From: Streptomyces sp. HUAS MG91
GTDB taxonomy: Bacteria > Actinomycetota > Actinomycetes > Streptomycetales > Streptomycetaceae
Direction: 5' to 3'
Length of the DNA: 64,000 bases
Assembly: GCF_040529335.1 (NCBI RefSeq)
Contig: NZ_CP159534.1
Location: 4,216,001-4,280,000 of the forward strand
Under the pieces are notes generated by a model, which was not told where the DNA came from, did no database searches, and saw only the letters and a list, made by a program, of their open reading frames with translations. A program made the translations under genes and the position numbers. Positions 49,607-58,617 of this stretch are shown piece by piece. How positions within the stretch are numbered: the stretch's first letter is position 1; each line of letters begins with the position of its first letter.

Positions 49607-49897
49607 ATGCGTCACTACGAGGTGATGGTCATCCTCGACCCCGATCTGGAGGAGCGCGCTGTCGCCCCCCTGATCGAGAACTTCCTCTCCGTCGTCCGTG
49701 AGGGCAACGGAAAGGTCGAGAAGGTCGACACCTGGGGCCGTCGTCGTCTCTCGTACGAGATCAAGAAGAAGCCCGAGGGCATCTACTCGGTCATCGATCT
49801 GCAGGCTGAGCCCGCGATCGTCAAGGAGCTCGACCGCCAGATGAACCTGAACGAGTCGGTCCTCCGGACCAAGGTCCTCCGCCCCGAGACCCACTGA
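49607..49897 (+). CDS. rpsF: 30S ribosomal protein S6
   Basis: 96 residues from ATG with AAAGGAGGTG upstream: [39 protein letters not shown] and [20 protein letters not shown] in parts. It binds S18 in the 30S platform. First gene of the rpsF-ssb-rpsR-rplI operon; the 300 bp before it hold its promoter and nothing else I can identify. Confidence 0.98.
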   Translation: MRHYEVMVILDPDLEERAVAPLIENFLSVVREGNGKVEKVDTWGRRRLSYEIKKKPEGIYSVIDLQAEPAIVKELDRQMNLNESVLRTKVLRPETH

Positions 49898-49969
49898 ACC
49901 TCCCGGTTCAGCCACTCGGGATTCGAGTAGCAGCAAGCAGTCCGCAGCAAACCCGCCGAGAGGTACCCC

Positions 49970-50575
49970 ATGGCAGGCGAGACCGTCATCACGGTCGTCG
50001 GCAATCTTGTCGACGACCCCGAGCTGCGCTTCACCCCCTCCGGTGCGGCGGTCGCGAAGTTCCGTGTCGCGTCCACTCCCCGCACCTTCGACCGGCAGAC
50101 CAATGAGTGGAAGGACGGCGAGAGCCTGTTCCTGACCTGCTCGGTCTGGCGTCAGGCGGCGGAGAACGTCGCGGAGTCGCTCCAGCGAGGCATGCGCGTC
50201 ATCGTGCAGGGCCGGCTGAAGCAGCGGTCCTACGAGGACCGTGAGGGCGTCAAGCGCACGGTCTACGAGCTGGACGTCGACGAGGTCGGCGCCAGCCTGC
50301 GCAGCGCCACGGCCAAGGTCACCAAGACCAGTGGCGGTGGCGGTCGCGGTGGCCAGGGCGGTTACGGCGGCGGCGGTGGCGGCGGCCAGCAGGGCGGCGG
50401 CTGGGGCGGTGGCTCCGGCGGCGGTCAGCAGCAGGGCGGCGGCGGTGCTCCCGCCGACGACCCCTGGGCGACCGGTTCGCCCTCCGGCGGCGGCCAGCAG
50501 GGCGGCGGCGGTGGCGGCTGGGGCGGAAGCTCCGGCGGCTCCGGCGGCGGCTACTCGGACGAGCCCCCCTTCTAG
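49970..50575 (+). CDS. ssb: Single-stranded DNA-binding protein
   Basis: 201 residues. The OB fold covers residues 1-110 ([38 protein letters not shown]). A glycine-rich linker of about 75 residues contains [13 protein letters not shown] runs. The tail SDEPPF is the conserved acidic tip that recruits partners. It coats single-stranded DNA at forks. Usual place between rpsF and rpsR. Confidence 0.97.
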   Translation: MAGETVITVVGNLVDDPELRFTPSGAAVAKFRVASTPRTFDRQTNEWKDGESLFLTCSVWRQAAENVAESLQRGMRVIVQGRLKQRSYEDREGVKRTVYELDVDEVGASLRSATAKVTKTSGGGGRGGQGGYGGGGGGGQQGGGWGGGSGGGQQQGGGGAPADDPWATGSPSGGGQQGGGGGGWGGSSGGSGGGYSDEPPF

Positions 50576-50635
50576 GGACGCGCCCCTCGGGGCCGGGCTC
50601 GCACCCACACTTCTTGATCACACAGGAGAAACACC

Positions 50636-50872
50636 ATGGCGAAGCCGCCTGTGCGCAAGCCTAAGAAGAAGGTCTGCGCTTTCTGCAAAGACAAGGTCAC
50701 GTACGTGGACTACAAGGACACGAACATGCTGCGGAAGTTCATTTCCGACCGCGGCAAGATCCGTGCCCGCCGCGTGACCGGCAACTGCACGCAGCACCAG
50801 CGTGACGTCGCCACGGCCGTCAAGAACAGCCGTGAGATGGCGCTGCTGCCCTACACGTCCACCGCGCGATAA
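50636..50872 (+). CDS. rpsR: 30S ribosomal protein S18, zinc-binding (C+) form
   Basis: 78 residues: [19 protein letters not shown], then [24 protein letters not shown] and the later Cys in GNCTQHQ are zinc ligands, so this is the C+ paralogue. Streptomyces usually carry a C- copy elsewhere under zinc control. It follows ssb and AGGAGAAACACC precedes the ATG. Confidence 0.97.
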   Translation: MAKPPVRKPKKKVCAFCKDKVTYVDYKDTNMLRKFISDRGKIRARRVTGNCTQHQRDVATAVKNSREMALLPYTSTAR

Positions 50873-50890
50873 GGGAAGGGTGACCGAACA

Positions 50891-51337
50891 ATGAAGATCA
50901 TCCTGACCCACGAGGTCTCTGGCCTCGGCACCGCCGGCGACGTCGTCGACGTCAAGGACGGGTACGCCCGCAACTACCTGGTCCCGCGTGGTTTCGCGAT
51001 CCGCTGGACCAAGGGTGGCGAGCAGGACGTGGCGCAGATCCGCCGCGCCCGCAAGATCCACGAGATCGCGACGATCGAGCAGGCCAACGAGGTCAAGGCC
51101 AAGCTCGAGGCCGTCAAGGTCCGTCTGGCCGTCCGCTCCGGCGACGCCGGTCGTCTCTTCGGCTCCGTCACCCAGGCCGACGTCGCTTCGGCGATCGAGA
51201 CCGCGGGTGGCCCGAAGGTCGACAAGCGCCGTGTCGAGCTGGGCTCGCCGATCAAGACGCTGGGCGCCCACGAGGCGACCGTGCGTCTGCACCCCGAGGT
51301 GTCCGTCAAGGTCAACGTCGAGGTCGTCGCTGCCTGA
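50891..51337 (+). CDS. rplI: 50S ribosomal protein L9
   Basis: 148 residues. The N-terminal domain is [20 protein letters not shown] and [17 protein letters not shown] long connecting helix ([18 protein letters not shown]) leads to the C-terminal domain, with [20 protein letters not shown] in two parts. Last gene of the operon, followed by a strong terminator. Confidence 0.98.
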   Translation: MKIILTHEVSGLGTAGDVVDVKDGYARNYLVPRGFAIRWTKGGEQDVAQIRRARKIHEIATIEQANEVKAKLEAVKVRLAVRSGDAGRLFGSVTQADVASAIETAGGPKVDKRRVELGSPIKTLGAHEATVRLHPEVSVKVNVEVVAA

Positions 51338-51365
51338 GCACTGCCCTGAGCAGCGCTGAAGCGAG

Positions 51366-51401
51366 ATGTGGGGCCGCACCCTTCGGGGTGCGGCCCCACA
51401 T
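51366..51401. terminator. Strong terminator after rplI
   Basis: ATGTGGGGCCGCACCC and GGGTGCGGCCCCACAT form a perfect 16-bp stem with a TTCG loop, 28 bp past the stop. Because the MATE gene converges, it may serve both strands. Confidence 0.93.
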
Positions 51402-51449
51402 GCGTGTCGGGGTGCGAGTGGTGACGCCGGGAGTGCGTCCGGTTGCGCC

Positions 51450-51463
51450 GTTTCACGTGAAAC
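51450..51463. other. parS: parS site 9
   Basis: Perfect GTTTCACGTGAAAC between convergent rplI and the MATE gene; flanking CGCC/GGCG extend the palindrome to 22 bp (51446-51467). Confidence 0.95.
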
Positions 51464-51483
51464 GGCGGGCTGCCCCGGGTCGG

Positions 51484-52830
51484 TCAGCGCGTCGCGCCGG
51501 TGACGACCCAACGGCCGGAGCGGTAGCGGACCCAGAGCGTCGCCATGCGGACCGCCATCATCAGCGTCATGGCTCCCCAGACCGCCGTGAGCCCTCCGCC
51601 CAGTACCGGGACCAGGAGCGCGATTGGGGTGAAGACCGCCAGGGTGATCAGCATGGCCCAGGCCAGGTACGGGCCGTCGCCGGCGCCCATGAGGACACCG
51701 TCGAGGACGAAGACGATGCCGCAGATCGGCTGGGACAGCGCGACCACGATGAGAGCGGGCAGCGCCGCGTCCTGAACGACCGGGTCGCTCGTGAACAGCG
51801 GGACGAAGAGCGGGCGCGTGACCACGACCAGGACGCCGAGGACGACCCCGGCCGCGATGCCCCACTGCACCATGCGGCGGCAGACATCACGGGCTCCTTC
51901 GGCGTCGTCGGCTCCGAGGTAGCGGCCGATGATGGCCTGACCCGCGATGGCGATGGCGTCGAGGGCGAAGGCCAGCAGGCTCCAGAGGGACAGGATGATC
52001 TGGTGGGCGGCGACGTCCGCGTCACCGAGCCGGGCCGCGACCGCCGTGGCGATCATCAGGACCGCGCGCAGGGCGAGGGTGCGGACGAGGAGCGGGGTCC
52101 CTGCCTGAGCACAGGCGCGGATGCCTGCCAGGTCCGGGCGCAGTGAGGCGCCGTGTCGGCGGGCCCCGCGGACGACCACGATCAGGTAGATCGCGGCCAT
52201 GCCGAACTGGGCGATGACCGTGCCCCAGGCAGAGCCCGCGATGCCGAGTCCGGCGCCGTAGACCAGCGCGAGGTTGAGCACGCCGTTGGCGACGAAGCCG
52301 GCGACGGCCACGTACAGCGGGGTCTTGGTGTTCTGGAGGCCGCGCAGGACACCCGTGGCGGCCAGGACCACGAGCATCGCGGGGATGCCGAGAGTGGAGA
52401 TGCGCAGATAGGTGGTCGCGTACGGAGCGGCTGTGTCCGACGCACCGAACAGACTGACCAGGCCCGGTGCGGTGGGCAGGACGACCGCGACGACTGCGGC
52501 GCCCAGGAGCAGCGCGAGCCAGATGCCGTCCATGCCCTGCTGGATCGCGGCCCGGGTGTCGCCCGCGCCGACCCGGCGGGCCACGGCCGCGGTGGTGGCG
52601 TAGGCGAGGAAGACGAAGACGCTGACCGCGGTGGTCAGCAGCGCCGAGGCGACGGCGAGCCCTGCCAGCTGGGAGGTGCCGAGGTGGCCGACGATGGCGC
52701 TGTCGGCCATGAGGAAGAGGGGCTCCGCGACGAGTGCGCCGAAGGCGGGAACGGCGAGAGCCACGATCTCTCGGTCGTGCCGGCGTCTGGCGGCCTTGGG
52801 CGTCACTGGAGCCTGTGTCATGAGCACCAA
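51484..52830 (-). CDS. MATE family efflux transporter
   Basis: 448 residues, about twelve helices in two halves. The entry REIVALAVPAFGALVAEPLF and ADSAIVGHLGTSQLAGLAVA (DinF-like branch) are typical. It exports drugs or metabolites using a cation gradient; substrate unknown. Start: GTG 52830 with GGAAG 9 nt upstream, or ATG 52821. Conserved neighbour between rplI and dnaB in Streptomyces. Confidence 0.9.
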   Translation of the reverse strand: MVLMTQAPVTPKAARRRHDREIVALAVPAFGALVAEPLFLMADSAIVGHLGTSQLAGLAVASALLTTAVSVFVFLAYATTAAVARRVGAGDTRAAIQQGMDGIWLALLLGAAVVAVVLPTAPGLVSLFGASDTAAPYATTYLRISTLGIPAMLVVLAATGVLRGLQNTKTPLYVAVAGFVANGVLNLALVYGAGLGIAGSAWGTVIAQFGMAAIYLIVVVRGARRHGASLRPDLAGIRACAQAGTPLLVRTLALRAVLMIATAVAARLGDADVAAHQIILSLWSLLAFALDAIAIAGQAIIGRYLGADDAEGARDVCRRMVQWGIAAGVVLGVLVVVTRPLFVPLFTSDPVVQDAALPALIVVALSQPICGIVFVLDGVLMGAGDGPYLAWAMLITLAVFTPIALLVPVLGGGLTAVWGAMTLMMAVRMATLWVRYRSGRWVVTGATR

Positions 52831-53009
52831 TCTAATCTTCCACAGGTAAGAGATGCAATGGCATTGAGACCCTTACTTCGAGCGGGCTCTCGTACGGTGC
52901 CGAACGTCGCTCGCGGAGATCTTGGTCCGACTGGGAAAGTTTTTCTCCTGCACAGCCAGTGGATGGGATACGCGCAGGTCAAGTGGGTTGCGCGGGAATC
53001 GCTGAGGGC

Positions 53010-53098
53010 TTGTTCACAGGCCTGTCCACCGGGTCGTGCACAGGATTTCCCCAGTTCTCCACAGGGAGAGGGTCGTCTTCCACAGAGCCTGTGGATAA
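53010..53098. promoter_or_regulatory. Cluster of DnaA-box-like sites upstream of dnaB
   Basis: Within 90 bp: TTGTTCACA (53010), CTGTCCACC (53022), TCGTGCACA (53034), TTCTCCACA (53055), TCTTCCACA (53076) and TGTGGATAA (53090), the last being the reverse complement of the classical TTATCCACA. They lie in the 452-bp non-coding gap between the MATE gene and dnaB, about 185 bp before the dnaB start. The rest of that gap shows no gene. Confidence 0.7.
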
Positions 53099-53282
53099 CC
53101 AGATTGGCTGACGGTGCGGACACGCCTACGGTGGAGCGGCGCCCACTGTCTCCGCCGACCTCGGAAACCTGCACATATCCGACGCGTCAGAACCGGAGTC
53201 GGGCCTCTTTATTTGTCAGTGTCGTGCCGTAGGAATGATGGGCACGGCGAGGTCCGCTCGGCGGACGGGAGGAGGTGGCCCG

Positions 53283-54755
53283 GTGAGTATCTCCGAGCCG
53301 TTGGACGACCCCTGGGCCGACAGCGGTCCCAGTGATCGTCTGCCCCCTTCCCGGCCGCGCCGCGGCGGCGGCCGGGGTGACCAGCACGAGCGGGGCCGAG
53401 AGGACAGCGGCTGGGACGACGGACCCGCCACGTTCGAGCGCGTACCGCCGCAGGATCTTGACGCCGAGCAGTCCGTGCTCGGCGGCATGCTGCTGTCCAA
53501 GGACGCGATCGCGGACGTCGTCGAGGTCCTCAAGGGCGCCGACTTCTACAAGCCCGCCCACGAAACGATCTTTCAGGCGATCCTCGACGTCTACGCCAAG
53601 GGCGAGCCGGCCGACCCGATCACCATCGCCGCCGAGCTGACCAAGCGCGGCGAGATCAACAAGGTCGGCGGCGCATCGTATCTGCACACCCTCGTCCAGA
53701 CGGTCCCGACGGCGGCGAACGCCGAGTACTACGCGGAGATCGTGCACGAGCGGGCCGTTCTGCGCCGGCTCGTCGAGGCGGGCACGCGGATCACGCAGAT
53801 GGGATACGCGGCCGACGACGACGTCGACGAGATCGTCAACAAGGCGCAGGCGGAGATCTACGCCGTCACCGAGCAGCGCACCAGTGAGGACTACCTCCCG
53901 CTCGGCGACATCATGGAGGGCGCGCTCGACGAGATCGAGGCGATCGGCTCGCGCAGCGGCGAGATGACCGGTGTGCCGACCGGCTTCACCGACTTCGACT
54001 CGCTCACGAACGGTCTGCACCCGGGCCAGATGATCGTTATCGCGGCCCGTCCCGCCATGGGTAAGTCGACGCTCGCGCTGGACTTCGCGCGGGCGGCGTC
54101 CATCAAGAACAACCTGCCCAGCGTCATCTTCTCCCTCGAAATGGGGCGCAACGAGATCGCGATGCGTCTGCTGTCGGCCGAGGCGCGGGTGGCCCTGCAC
54201 CACATGCGGTCCGGCACGATGACCGACGAGGACTGGACGCGGCTCGCGCGCCGGATGCCCGAGGTCTCGGCCGCGCCGCTCTACATCGACGACTCCCCGA
54301 ACCTGTCGATGATGGAGATCCGCGCCAAGTGCCGCCGCCTGAAGCAGCGCAACGACATCCGGCTCGTGATCATCGACTATCTGCAGCTGATGCAGGCCGG
54401 TGGCTCCAAGCGCTCCGAGAGCCGTCAGCAGGAGGTCTCGGACATGTCCCGAAACCTGAAGCTGCTGGCCAAGGAGCTCGAGGTCCCGGTGATCGCGCTC
54501 TCGCAGCTGAACCGTGGTCCCGAGCAGCGCACCGACAAGAAGCCGATGGTCTCCGACCTGCGTGAGTCCGGCTCCATTGAGCAGGACGCCGACATGGTCA
54601 TCCTGCTGCACCGCGAGGACGCCTACGAGAAGGAGTCACCGCGCGCGGGCGAGGCCGACATCATCGTCGGCAAGCACCGTAACGGCCCGACGGCCACGAT
54701 CACGGTCGCCTTCCAGGGCCACTACTCGCGCTTCGTGGACATGGCACAGACGTGA
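53283..54755 (+). CDS. dnaB: Replicative DNA helicase DnaB
   Basis: 490 residues from GTG with AGGAGG upstream (MSISEPLDDPWADSGPSD). A disordered tail leads to the N-terminal collar (PPQDLDAEQSVLGGMLLSKD). The RecA-like motor has Walker A ARPAMGKST, IFSLEMGRNE and Walker B VIIDYLQLM, then SQLNRGPEQRTDKKP and the arginine-finger region HRNGPT. Hexameric 5'-3' helicase at the fork. No intein, unlike some actinobacterial dnaB genes. Confidence 0.98.
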   Translation: MSISEPLDDPWADSGPSDRLPPSRPRRGGGRGDQHERGREDSGWDDGPATFERVPPQDLDAEQSVLGGMLLSKDAIADVVEVLKGADFYKPAHETIFQAILDVYAKGEPADPITIAAELTKRGEINKVGGASYLHTLVQTVPTAANAEYYAEIVHERAVLRRLVEAGTRITQMGYAADDDVDEIVNKAQAEIYAVTEQRTSEDYLPLGDIMEGALDEIEAIGSRSGEMTGVPTGFTDFDSLTNGLHPGQMIVIAARPAMGKSTLALDFARAASIKNNLPSVIFSLEMGRNEIAMRLLSAEARVALHHMRSGTMTDEDWTRLARRMPEVSAAPLYIDDSPNLSMMEIRAKCRRLKQRNDIRLVIIDYLQLMQAGGSKRSESRQQEVSDMSRNLKLLAKELEVPVIALSQLNRGPEQRTDKKPMVSDLRESGSIEQDADMVILLHREDAYEKESPRAGEADIIVGKHRNGPTATITVAFQGHYSRFVDMAQT

Positions 54756-54836
54756 TGACGGGCCGTCCGGCTTGAGCTGATCAGCCGCTGGTGAAAACGG
54801 GTCGACGCGGCCGGACCCGCACGGTGGACTGGGCGC

Positions 54837-56219
54837 ATGACCTCACCCTCAGAAGAGCTGTTGCCCAGTACGCGCCGTGGTCTCCTGCACCGCGTCGCCG
54901 TCGCCCAGAGCGAGGGACGCGCGCCCTCGCTCGTCGCCGCGGTGGCCCGGGACGGTGAGGTGGTGTGGGCCGGGTCGCGCACCTCGGTGGACGGGCACGG
55001 ACCCGACGAGCACGTGCAGTACCGGATCGGGTCGATCACCAAGACGTTCACGGCCGTGCTGGTGCTGCGGCTGCGTGACGAGGGGCTGCTCGATCTGAGT
55101 GATTCGCTGGAGAAGCACCTTCCGGGAACCGGTGCCGGAGACGTCACCGTCGCCGAACTCCTCGCGCACACCGGCGGGTTGGCGGCCGAGACACCGGGCG
55201 AGTGGTGGGAGAGGTCGTCCGCCGCGCTGCGGCCGACCCTCGCCGATGTCCTCGGCGAGCGGCCCTTCCGGCATCCCGTCGGGCGCCGCCACCACTACTC
55301 CAACCCCGGCTACACGCTGCTGGGCTCGCTGGTGGAGGCGGTGCGTGGTGTCACCTGGGAGGAGGTCCTGCGCACGGAGATCCTCGAACCGCTCGGGCTG
55401 ACCCGTACCGGCGTCCGGCCGCAGATGCCGCATGCGGGTGGCTGGGCCGTGCACCCGTACGCCGATGTGCTGCTGCCGGAGCCGAGCGAGGATCTCGGCC
55501 TGATGGCACCGGCCGGCCAACTGTGGTCCACGGCCAGGGACCTGGCGGTGTTCGCGGGCTTCCTCACCACGGGCGACGAGCGGGTGCTGAGCGCGGAATC
55601 GGTGCGGGAGATGCGTACCCCGGCCGCGCCGACCCTGTCCGGCGACTGGGAGACGTCGTACGGCCTCGGTATGCAGGTGGTGCGCAGGGACGGACGGATC
55701 CTGGCCGGGCACACCGGATCGCTGCCCGGGTTCGTGGCGGGTCTGTGGCTGAGCGAGGAGGAGGGGCTGGCGGCGGTCGTCCTGGCCAACTGCACGTCCG
55801 GTGTGGCCGCGGGAACCGTCGCCGCCGAGCTGCTGGGCGCCGTCGCCGACGCCGAGCCGCGCCTCCCCGAGCCGTGGCGTCCGCTGCCCGAGGTCGATCC
55901 GGCGGTCCTGGAGCTGGCGGGCCCCTGGTACTGGGGCACGCAGATCGTGGCGCTGCGTCTGGCGGCGGACGGCGCCGTCGTGCTCGGGCCGGTGGCCGGC
56001 GGGGGGCGCCGCTCCCGGTTCCGGGCCAACGGCGACGGCACCTGGACCGGCCTGGACGGCTATTACGCGGGGGAGCCGCTGCGGGCCGTGCGGCGGCCCG
56101 ACGGATCGGTGAGCCATCTCGACCTGGGGTCGTTCGTCTTCACCCGGCAGCCCTACGACGTGGACGCGCCGGTGCCCGGCGGAGTGGACCCGGAGGGGTG
56201 GCGGGGGCTCCCGGGCTGA
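54837..56219 (+). CDS. Serine hydrolase of the beta-lactamase/DD-peptidase (class C-like) fold
   Basis: 460 residues. SITK (SxxK, in RIGSITKTF) holds the nucleophile, YSN (in HHYSNPGYTLLG) is the YxN motif and HTG (in LAGHTGSLPG) replaces KTG. No signal peptide is visible, so it is probably cytoplasmic. The last 130 residues form a lipocalin-like extra domain. Could be an esterase or D-aminopeptidase; a resistance role is not indicated. Confidence 0.88.
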   Translation: MTSPSEELLPSTRRGLLHRVAVAQSEGRAPSLVAAVARDGEVVWAGSRTSVDGHGPDEHVQYRIGSITKTFTAVLVLRLRDEGLLDLSDSLEKHLPGTGAGDVTVAELLAHTGGLAAETPGEWWERSSAALRPTLADVLGERPFRHPVGRRHHYSNPGYTLLGSLVEAVRGVTWEEVLRTEILEPLGLTRTGVRPQMPHAGGWAVHPYADVLLPEPSEDLGLMAPAGQLWSTARDLAVFAGFLTTGDERVLSAESVREMRTPAAPTLSGDWETSYGLGMQVVRRDGRILAGHTGSLPGFVAGLWLSEEEGLAAVVLANCTSGVAAGTVAAELLGAVADAEPRLPEPWRPLPEVDPAVLELAGPWYWGTQIVALRLAADGAVVLGPVAGGGRRSRFRANGDGTWTGLDGYYAGEPLRAVRRPDGSVSHLDLGSFVFTRQPYDVDAPVPGGVDPEGWRGLPG

Positions 56220-56228
56220 GCGTCGTCC

Positions 56229-56268
56229 GGGTGCGGGGGCCGTTTCACGTGAAACGGCCCCCGCACCC
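56229..56268. terminator. 40-bp perfect palindrome with parS at its centre, between convergent genes
   Basis: GGGTGCGGGGGCC, parS, then GGCCCCCGCACCC: 13 perfect base pairs beyond parS on each side. It sits 9 bp past the serine hydrolase stop and 5 bp before the convergent acetyltransferase stop, where a bidirectional terminator is expected. Confidence 0.75.
56242..56255. other. parS: parS site 10
   Basis: Perfect GTTTCACGTGAAAC, core of the palindrome at 56229-56268. Confidence 0.95.
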
Positions 56269-56273
56269 CTCTG

Positions 56274-56726
56274 TCACAGCTGCAGCTTGAACCCCACGTG
56301 GGACGCCGTGAAGCCGAGCCGCTCGTAGAACCGGTGGGCGTCGGTGCGGGTGACGTCGGAGGTCAGCTGCACCAGCCGGCAGTCCTGGCGCCGCGACTCG
56401 TCGACGGCCCAGTTGATGAGCTGGGTGCCGAGCCCGCTGCCCCGCTCGTCGGAGTGGACGCGTACGCCCTCGATGATCGAGCGGGTGGAGCCCTTGCGGG
56501 AGAGCCCCGGAATGACGGTGAGCTGCAGGGTGCCGACGACCCGGTCCTCACGGACGGCCACGACCAGGTGCTGGTTCGGATCGGCGGTCAGCCGGGCGTG
56601 CGCGGCGAGGTACGGTGCGAGGTCGTCCGGTGATTCCCGCTGTGCGCCGAGCGCATCGTCCGCCAGCATCGCGACGATCGCCGGTACGTCCTCGGCCGCG
56701 GCCGCTCTTATCTCAAGATCTCCCAT
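56274..56726 (-). CDS. GNAT-family N-acetyltransferase
   Basis: 150 residues: MGDLEIRAAAAEDVPAIVAM start, motif A VRVHSDERGSGLGTQLINWA (ERGSGLG binds the CoA pyrophosphate), then QLTSDVTRTDAHRFYERLGF as typical motif B. Close to the PhnO-type small GNATs. Substrate unknown. Nine bp downstream of marR on the same strand. Confidence 0.9.
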   Translation of the reverse strand: MGDLEIRAAAAEDVPAIVAMLADDALGAQRESPDDLAPYLAAHARLTADPNQHLVVAVREDRVVGTLQLTVIPGLSRKGSTRSIIEGVRVHSDERGSGLGTQLINWAVDESRRQDCRLVQLTSDVTRTDAHRFYERLGFTASHVGFKLQL

Positions 56727-56735
56727 GCCCGCAGC

Positions 56736-57194
56736 CTAGGCGGGGACGCGCAGTTCCTCGACGGCCCTGACCAGTGGGGCGAGTTCCGGGTCCTCGGCCG
56801 CGGTGTCGAGGGCTTCGCGCAGGGCGGCCTGGTTGGTCGGGCGGGCCTCTTCCAGGAGCGCCAGACCGGCTTCGGAGACGTTGGTGTAGATCCCGCGCCG
56901 GTCGGTGGGGCACAGGTAGCGCTGGAGCAGGCCGCGGTCCTCGAGGCGGGTGACCAGTCGGGTCGTCGCGCTCTGGCTGAGGACGACGGCGTCGGCGACC
57001 TGCTTCATCTGGAGATGCCCGCCCTCACCGTCGTGCTGCCGGCTCAGGACGTCGAGCAGCGAGTACTCGCGCACGCTCAGGCCGTGTCCGGCCTGGAGAG
57101 CGCGCTCGATGTGCGCCTCGATCCGTCCGTGGAGCAGGGAGAGGGCGCACCAGCCCTGGGAGAGGGCGGTGAGTGCGGGGTCTGTGGCGGTCAT
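56736..57194 (-). CDS. MarR-family transcriptional regulator
   Basis: 152 residues from ATG with GGAGGA upstream. The winged helix shows LSVREYSLLDVLSRQ, QMKQVADAVVLSQSATTRLV and the wing GLLQRYLCPTDRRGIYTNVS. It is divergent from the MFS efflux gene with a 145-bp gap that has a direct repeat, the usual layout for a repressor of an exporter. Frame extension to 57455 is rejected. Confidence 0.92.
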   Translation of the reverse strand: MTATDPALTALSQGWCALSLLHGRIEAHIERALQAGHGLSVREYSLLDVLSRQHDGEGGHLQMKQVADAVVLSQSATTRLVTRLEDRGLLQRYLCPTDRRGIYTNVSEAGLALLEEARPTNQAALREALDTAAEDPELAPLVRAVEELRVPA

Positions 57195-57258
57195 GGCTCG
57201 TGGATCCTCCGTCCCGGAGTGGATGCGTACCAGGGTAGTCGATGGATCGAGATTGCCC

Positions 57259-57288
57259 GCGTTTGCAATTAACCAGCGTCTGCAATTA
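57259..57288. promoter_or_regulatory. Direct repeat in the marR-MFS gap
   Basis: GCGTTTGCAATTA (57259) and GCGTCTGCAATTA (57276) are 13-bp copies with one mismatch, 17 bp apart, in an AT-rich pocket about 50-80 bp before the MFS start. A plausible binding site for the MarR protein, although MarR sites are usually inverted repeats. Confidence 0.5.
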
Positions 57289-57339
57289 TTGTGAGATCTC
57301 GTAAAGCGCACCCGCAACAATCTGGGAAGGTGAACCCCC

Positions 57340-58545
57340 ATGCCTCTCGCGCTTCTGGCTCTCGCGATCGGGGCCTTCGGGATCGGAACCACGGAATTCG
57401 TGATCATGGGACTCCTCCCACAGGTCGCGGGTGACTTCGGCGTCTCCATCCCCACGGCAGGCTTCCTGGTGACCGGCTACGCCCTGGGCGTGATGCTCGG
57501 CGCCCCGCTGATGACCGTCCTGGGCACCCGTATCCCGCGCAAGCGGATGCTGATGGTGCTGATGGGCTTCTTCATCGTCGGCAACCTGCTCTCCGCCGTG
57601 GCGCCCGTCTTCGCCGTCATGCTGATCGGCCGGGTGGTCGCCTCGCTCGCCCACGGCGCGTTCTTCGGCATCGGCTCGGTCGTCGCCGCCGAACTGGTGG
57701 CCCCGGCCAAGAAGGCCGGCGCGATCGCCATGATGTTCACCGGCCTGACCGTGGCCAACGTCGTCGGCGTCCCGCTCGGCACCCTCATCGGCCAGTCCGT
57801 CGGCTGGCGTGTCACGTTCGCGGTCGTCGCCGCGCTCGGCGTCCTCGGGCTCGCCGGTATCGCCAAGCTCGTACCCGACCTGCCCAAGCCGGAGGGCGTG
57901 CGACTGCGCCACGAGGTGGCCGCCTTCAAGAACGTGCAGGTCCTGCTCGCCATGGCGATGACCGTGCTCGGCTTCGGCGGAGTCTTCGCGGCCATCACCT
58001 ACATCACGCCGATGATGACCCACGTCGCCGGATTCGCCGAGGGATCCGTGACCTGGCTGCTGGTCCTCTTCGGGCTCGGGATGGTCGGCGGCAACCTGGT
58101 CGGCGGCAAGTTCGCCGACCGCGCGCTGATGCCCATGCTCTACGTGTCGCTGGGCGCCCTCGCCCTCGTCCTCGGGCTGTTCACGGTGACCGCGCACCAC
58201 AAGGTCCTGGCCGCGATCACCATCGCCCTGATCGGCGCGCTCGGCTTCGCGACGGTGCCGCCGCTGCAGAAGCGGGTCCTCGACCACGCCTCCGGCGCCC
58301 CGACGCTCGCCTCGGCCGTCAACATCGGCGCCTTCAACGCCGGCAACGCCCTCTCCGCCTGGCTCGGCGGCCTGGTGATCTCCGCCGGGCTCGGCTACAC
58401 CGCCCCCAACTGGGTCGGCGCCGTCCTCGCGGCGAGCGCCCTCGTCCTCGCCATCCTGTCGGCCTTCCTGGAGCGCCGTACGCCCGCCCAGGTCCCGGCG
58501 GCCGCGGCCGCCGAAGAGCGGCACGCCGAGCCGGTCCACATCTGA
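57340..58545 (+). CDS. MFS drug-efflux permease (DHA1, AraJ/Cmx-like)
   Basis: 401 residues, twelve helices. It begins ALLALAIGAFGIGTTEFVIM with the GTTEFVxMG motif of the AraJ/chloramphenicol-exporter group. Loop GTRIPRKRMLM and motif C-like GLTVANVVGVPLGTLIGQ are as in DHA1 antiporters. AAGGTGAACCCCC precedes the ATG. Likely repressed by the divergent MarR protein. Substrate cannot be told. Confidence 0.9.
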   Translation: MPLALLALAIGAFGIGTTEFVIMGLLPQVAGDFGVSIPTAGFLVTGYALGVMLGAPLMTVLGTRIPRKRMLMVLMGFFIVGNLLSAVAPVFAVMLIGRVVASLAHGAFFGIGSVVAAELVAPAKKAGAIAMMFTGLTVANVVGVPLGTLIGQSVGWRVTFAVVAALGVLGLAGIAKLVPDLPKPEGVRLRHEVAAFKNVQVLLAMAMTVLGFGGVFAAITYITPMMTHVAGFAEGSVTWLLVLFGLGMVGGNLVGGKFADRALMPMLYVSLGALALVLGLFTVTAHHKVLAAITIALIGALGFATVPPLQKRVLDHASGAPTLASAVNIGAFNAGNALSAWLGGLVISAGLGYTAPNWVGAVLAASALVLAILSAFLERRTPAQVPAAAAAEERHAEPVHI

Positions 58546-58617
58546 CCCCGCGCACCGGCCCCGGGCCCCCTGGGTCGGTCCCGACCACCCGCACCACCCC
58601 GCAAGGAGCATCACCCC

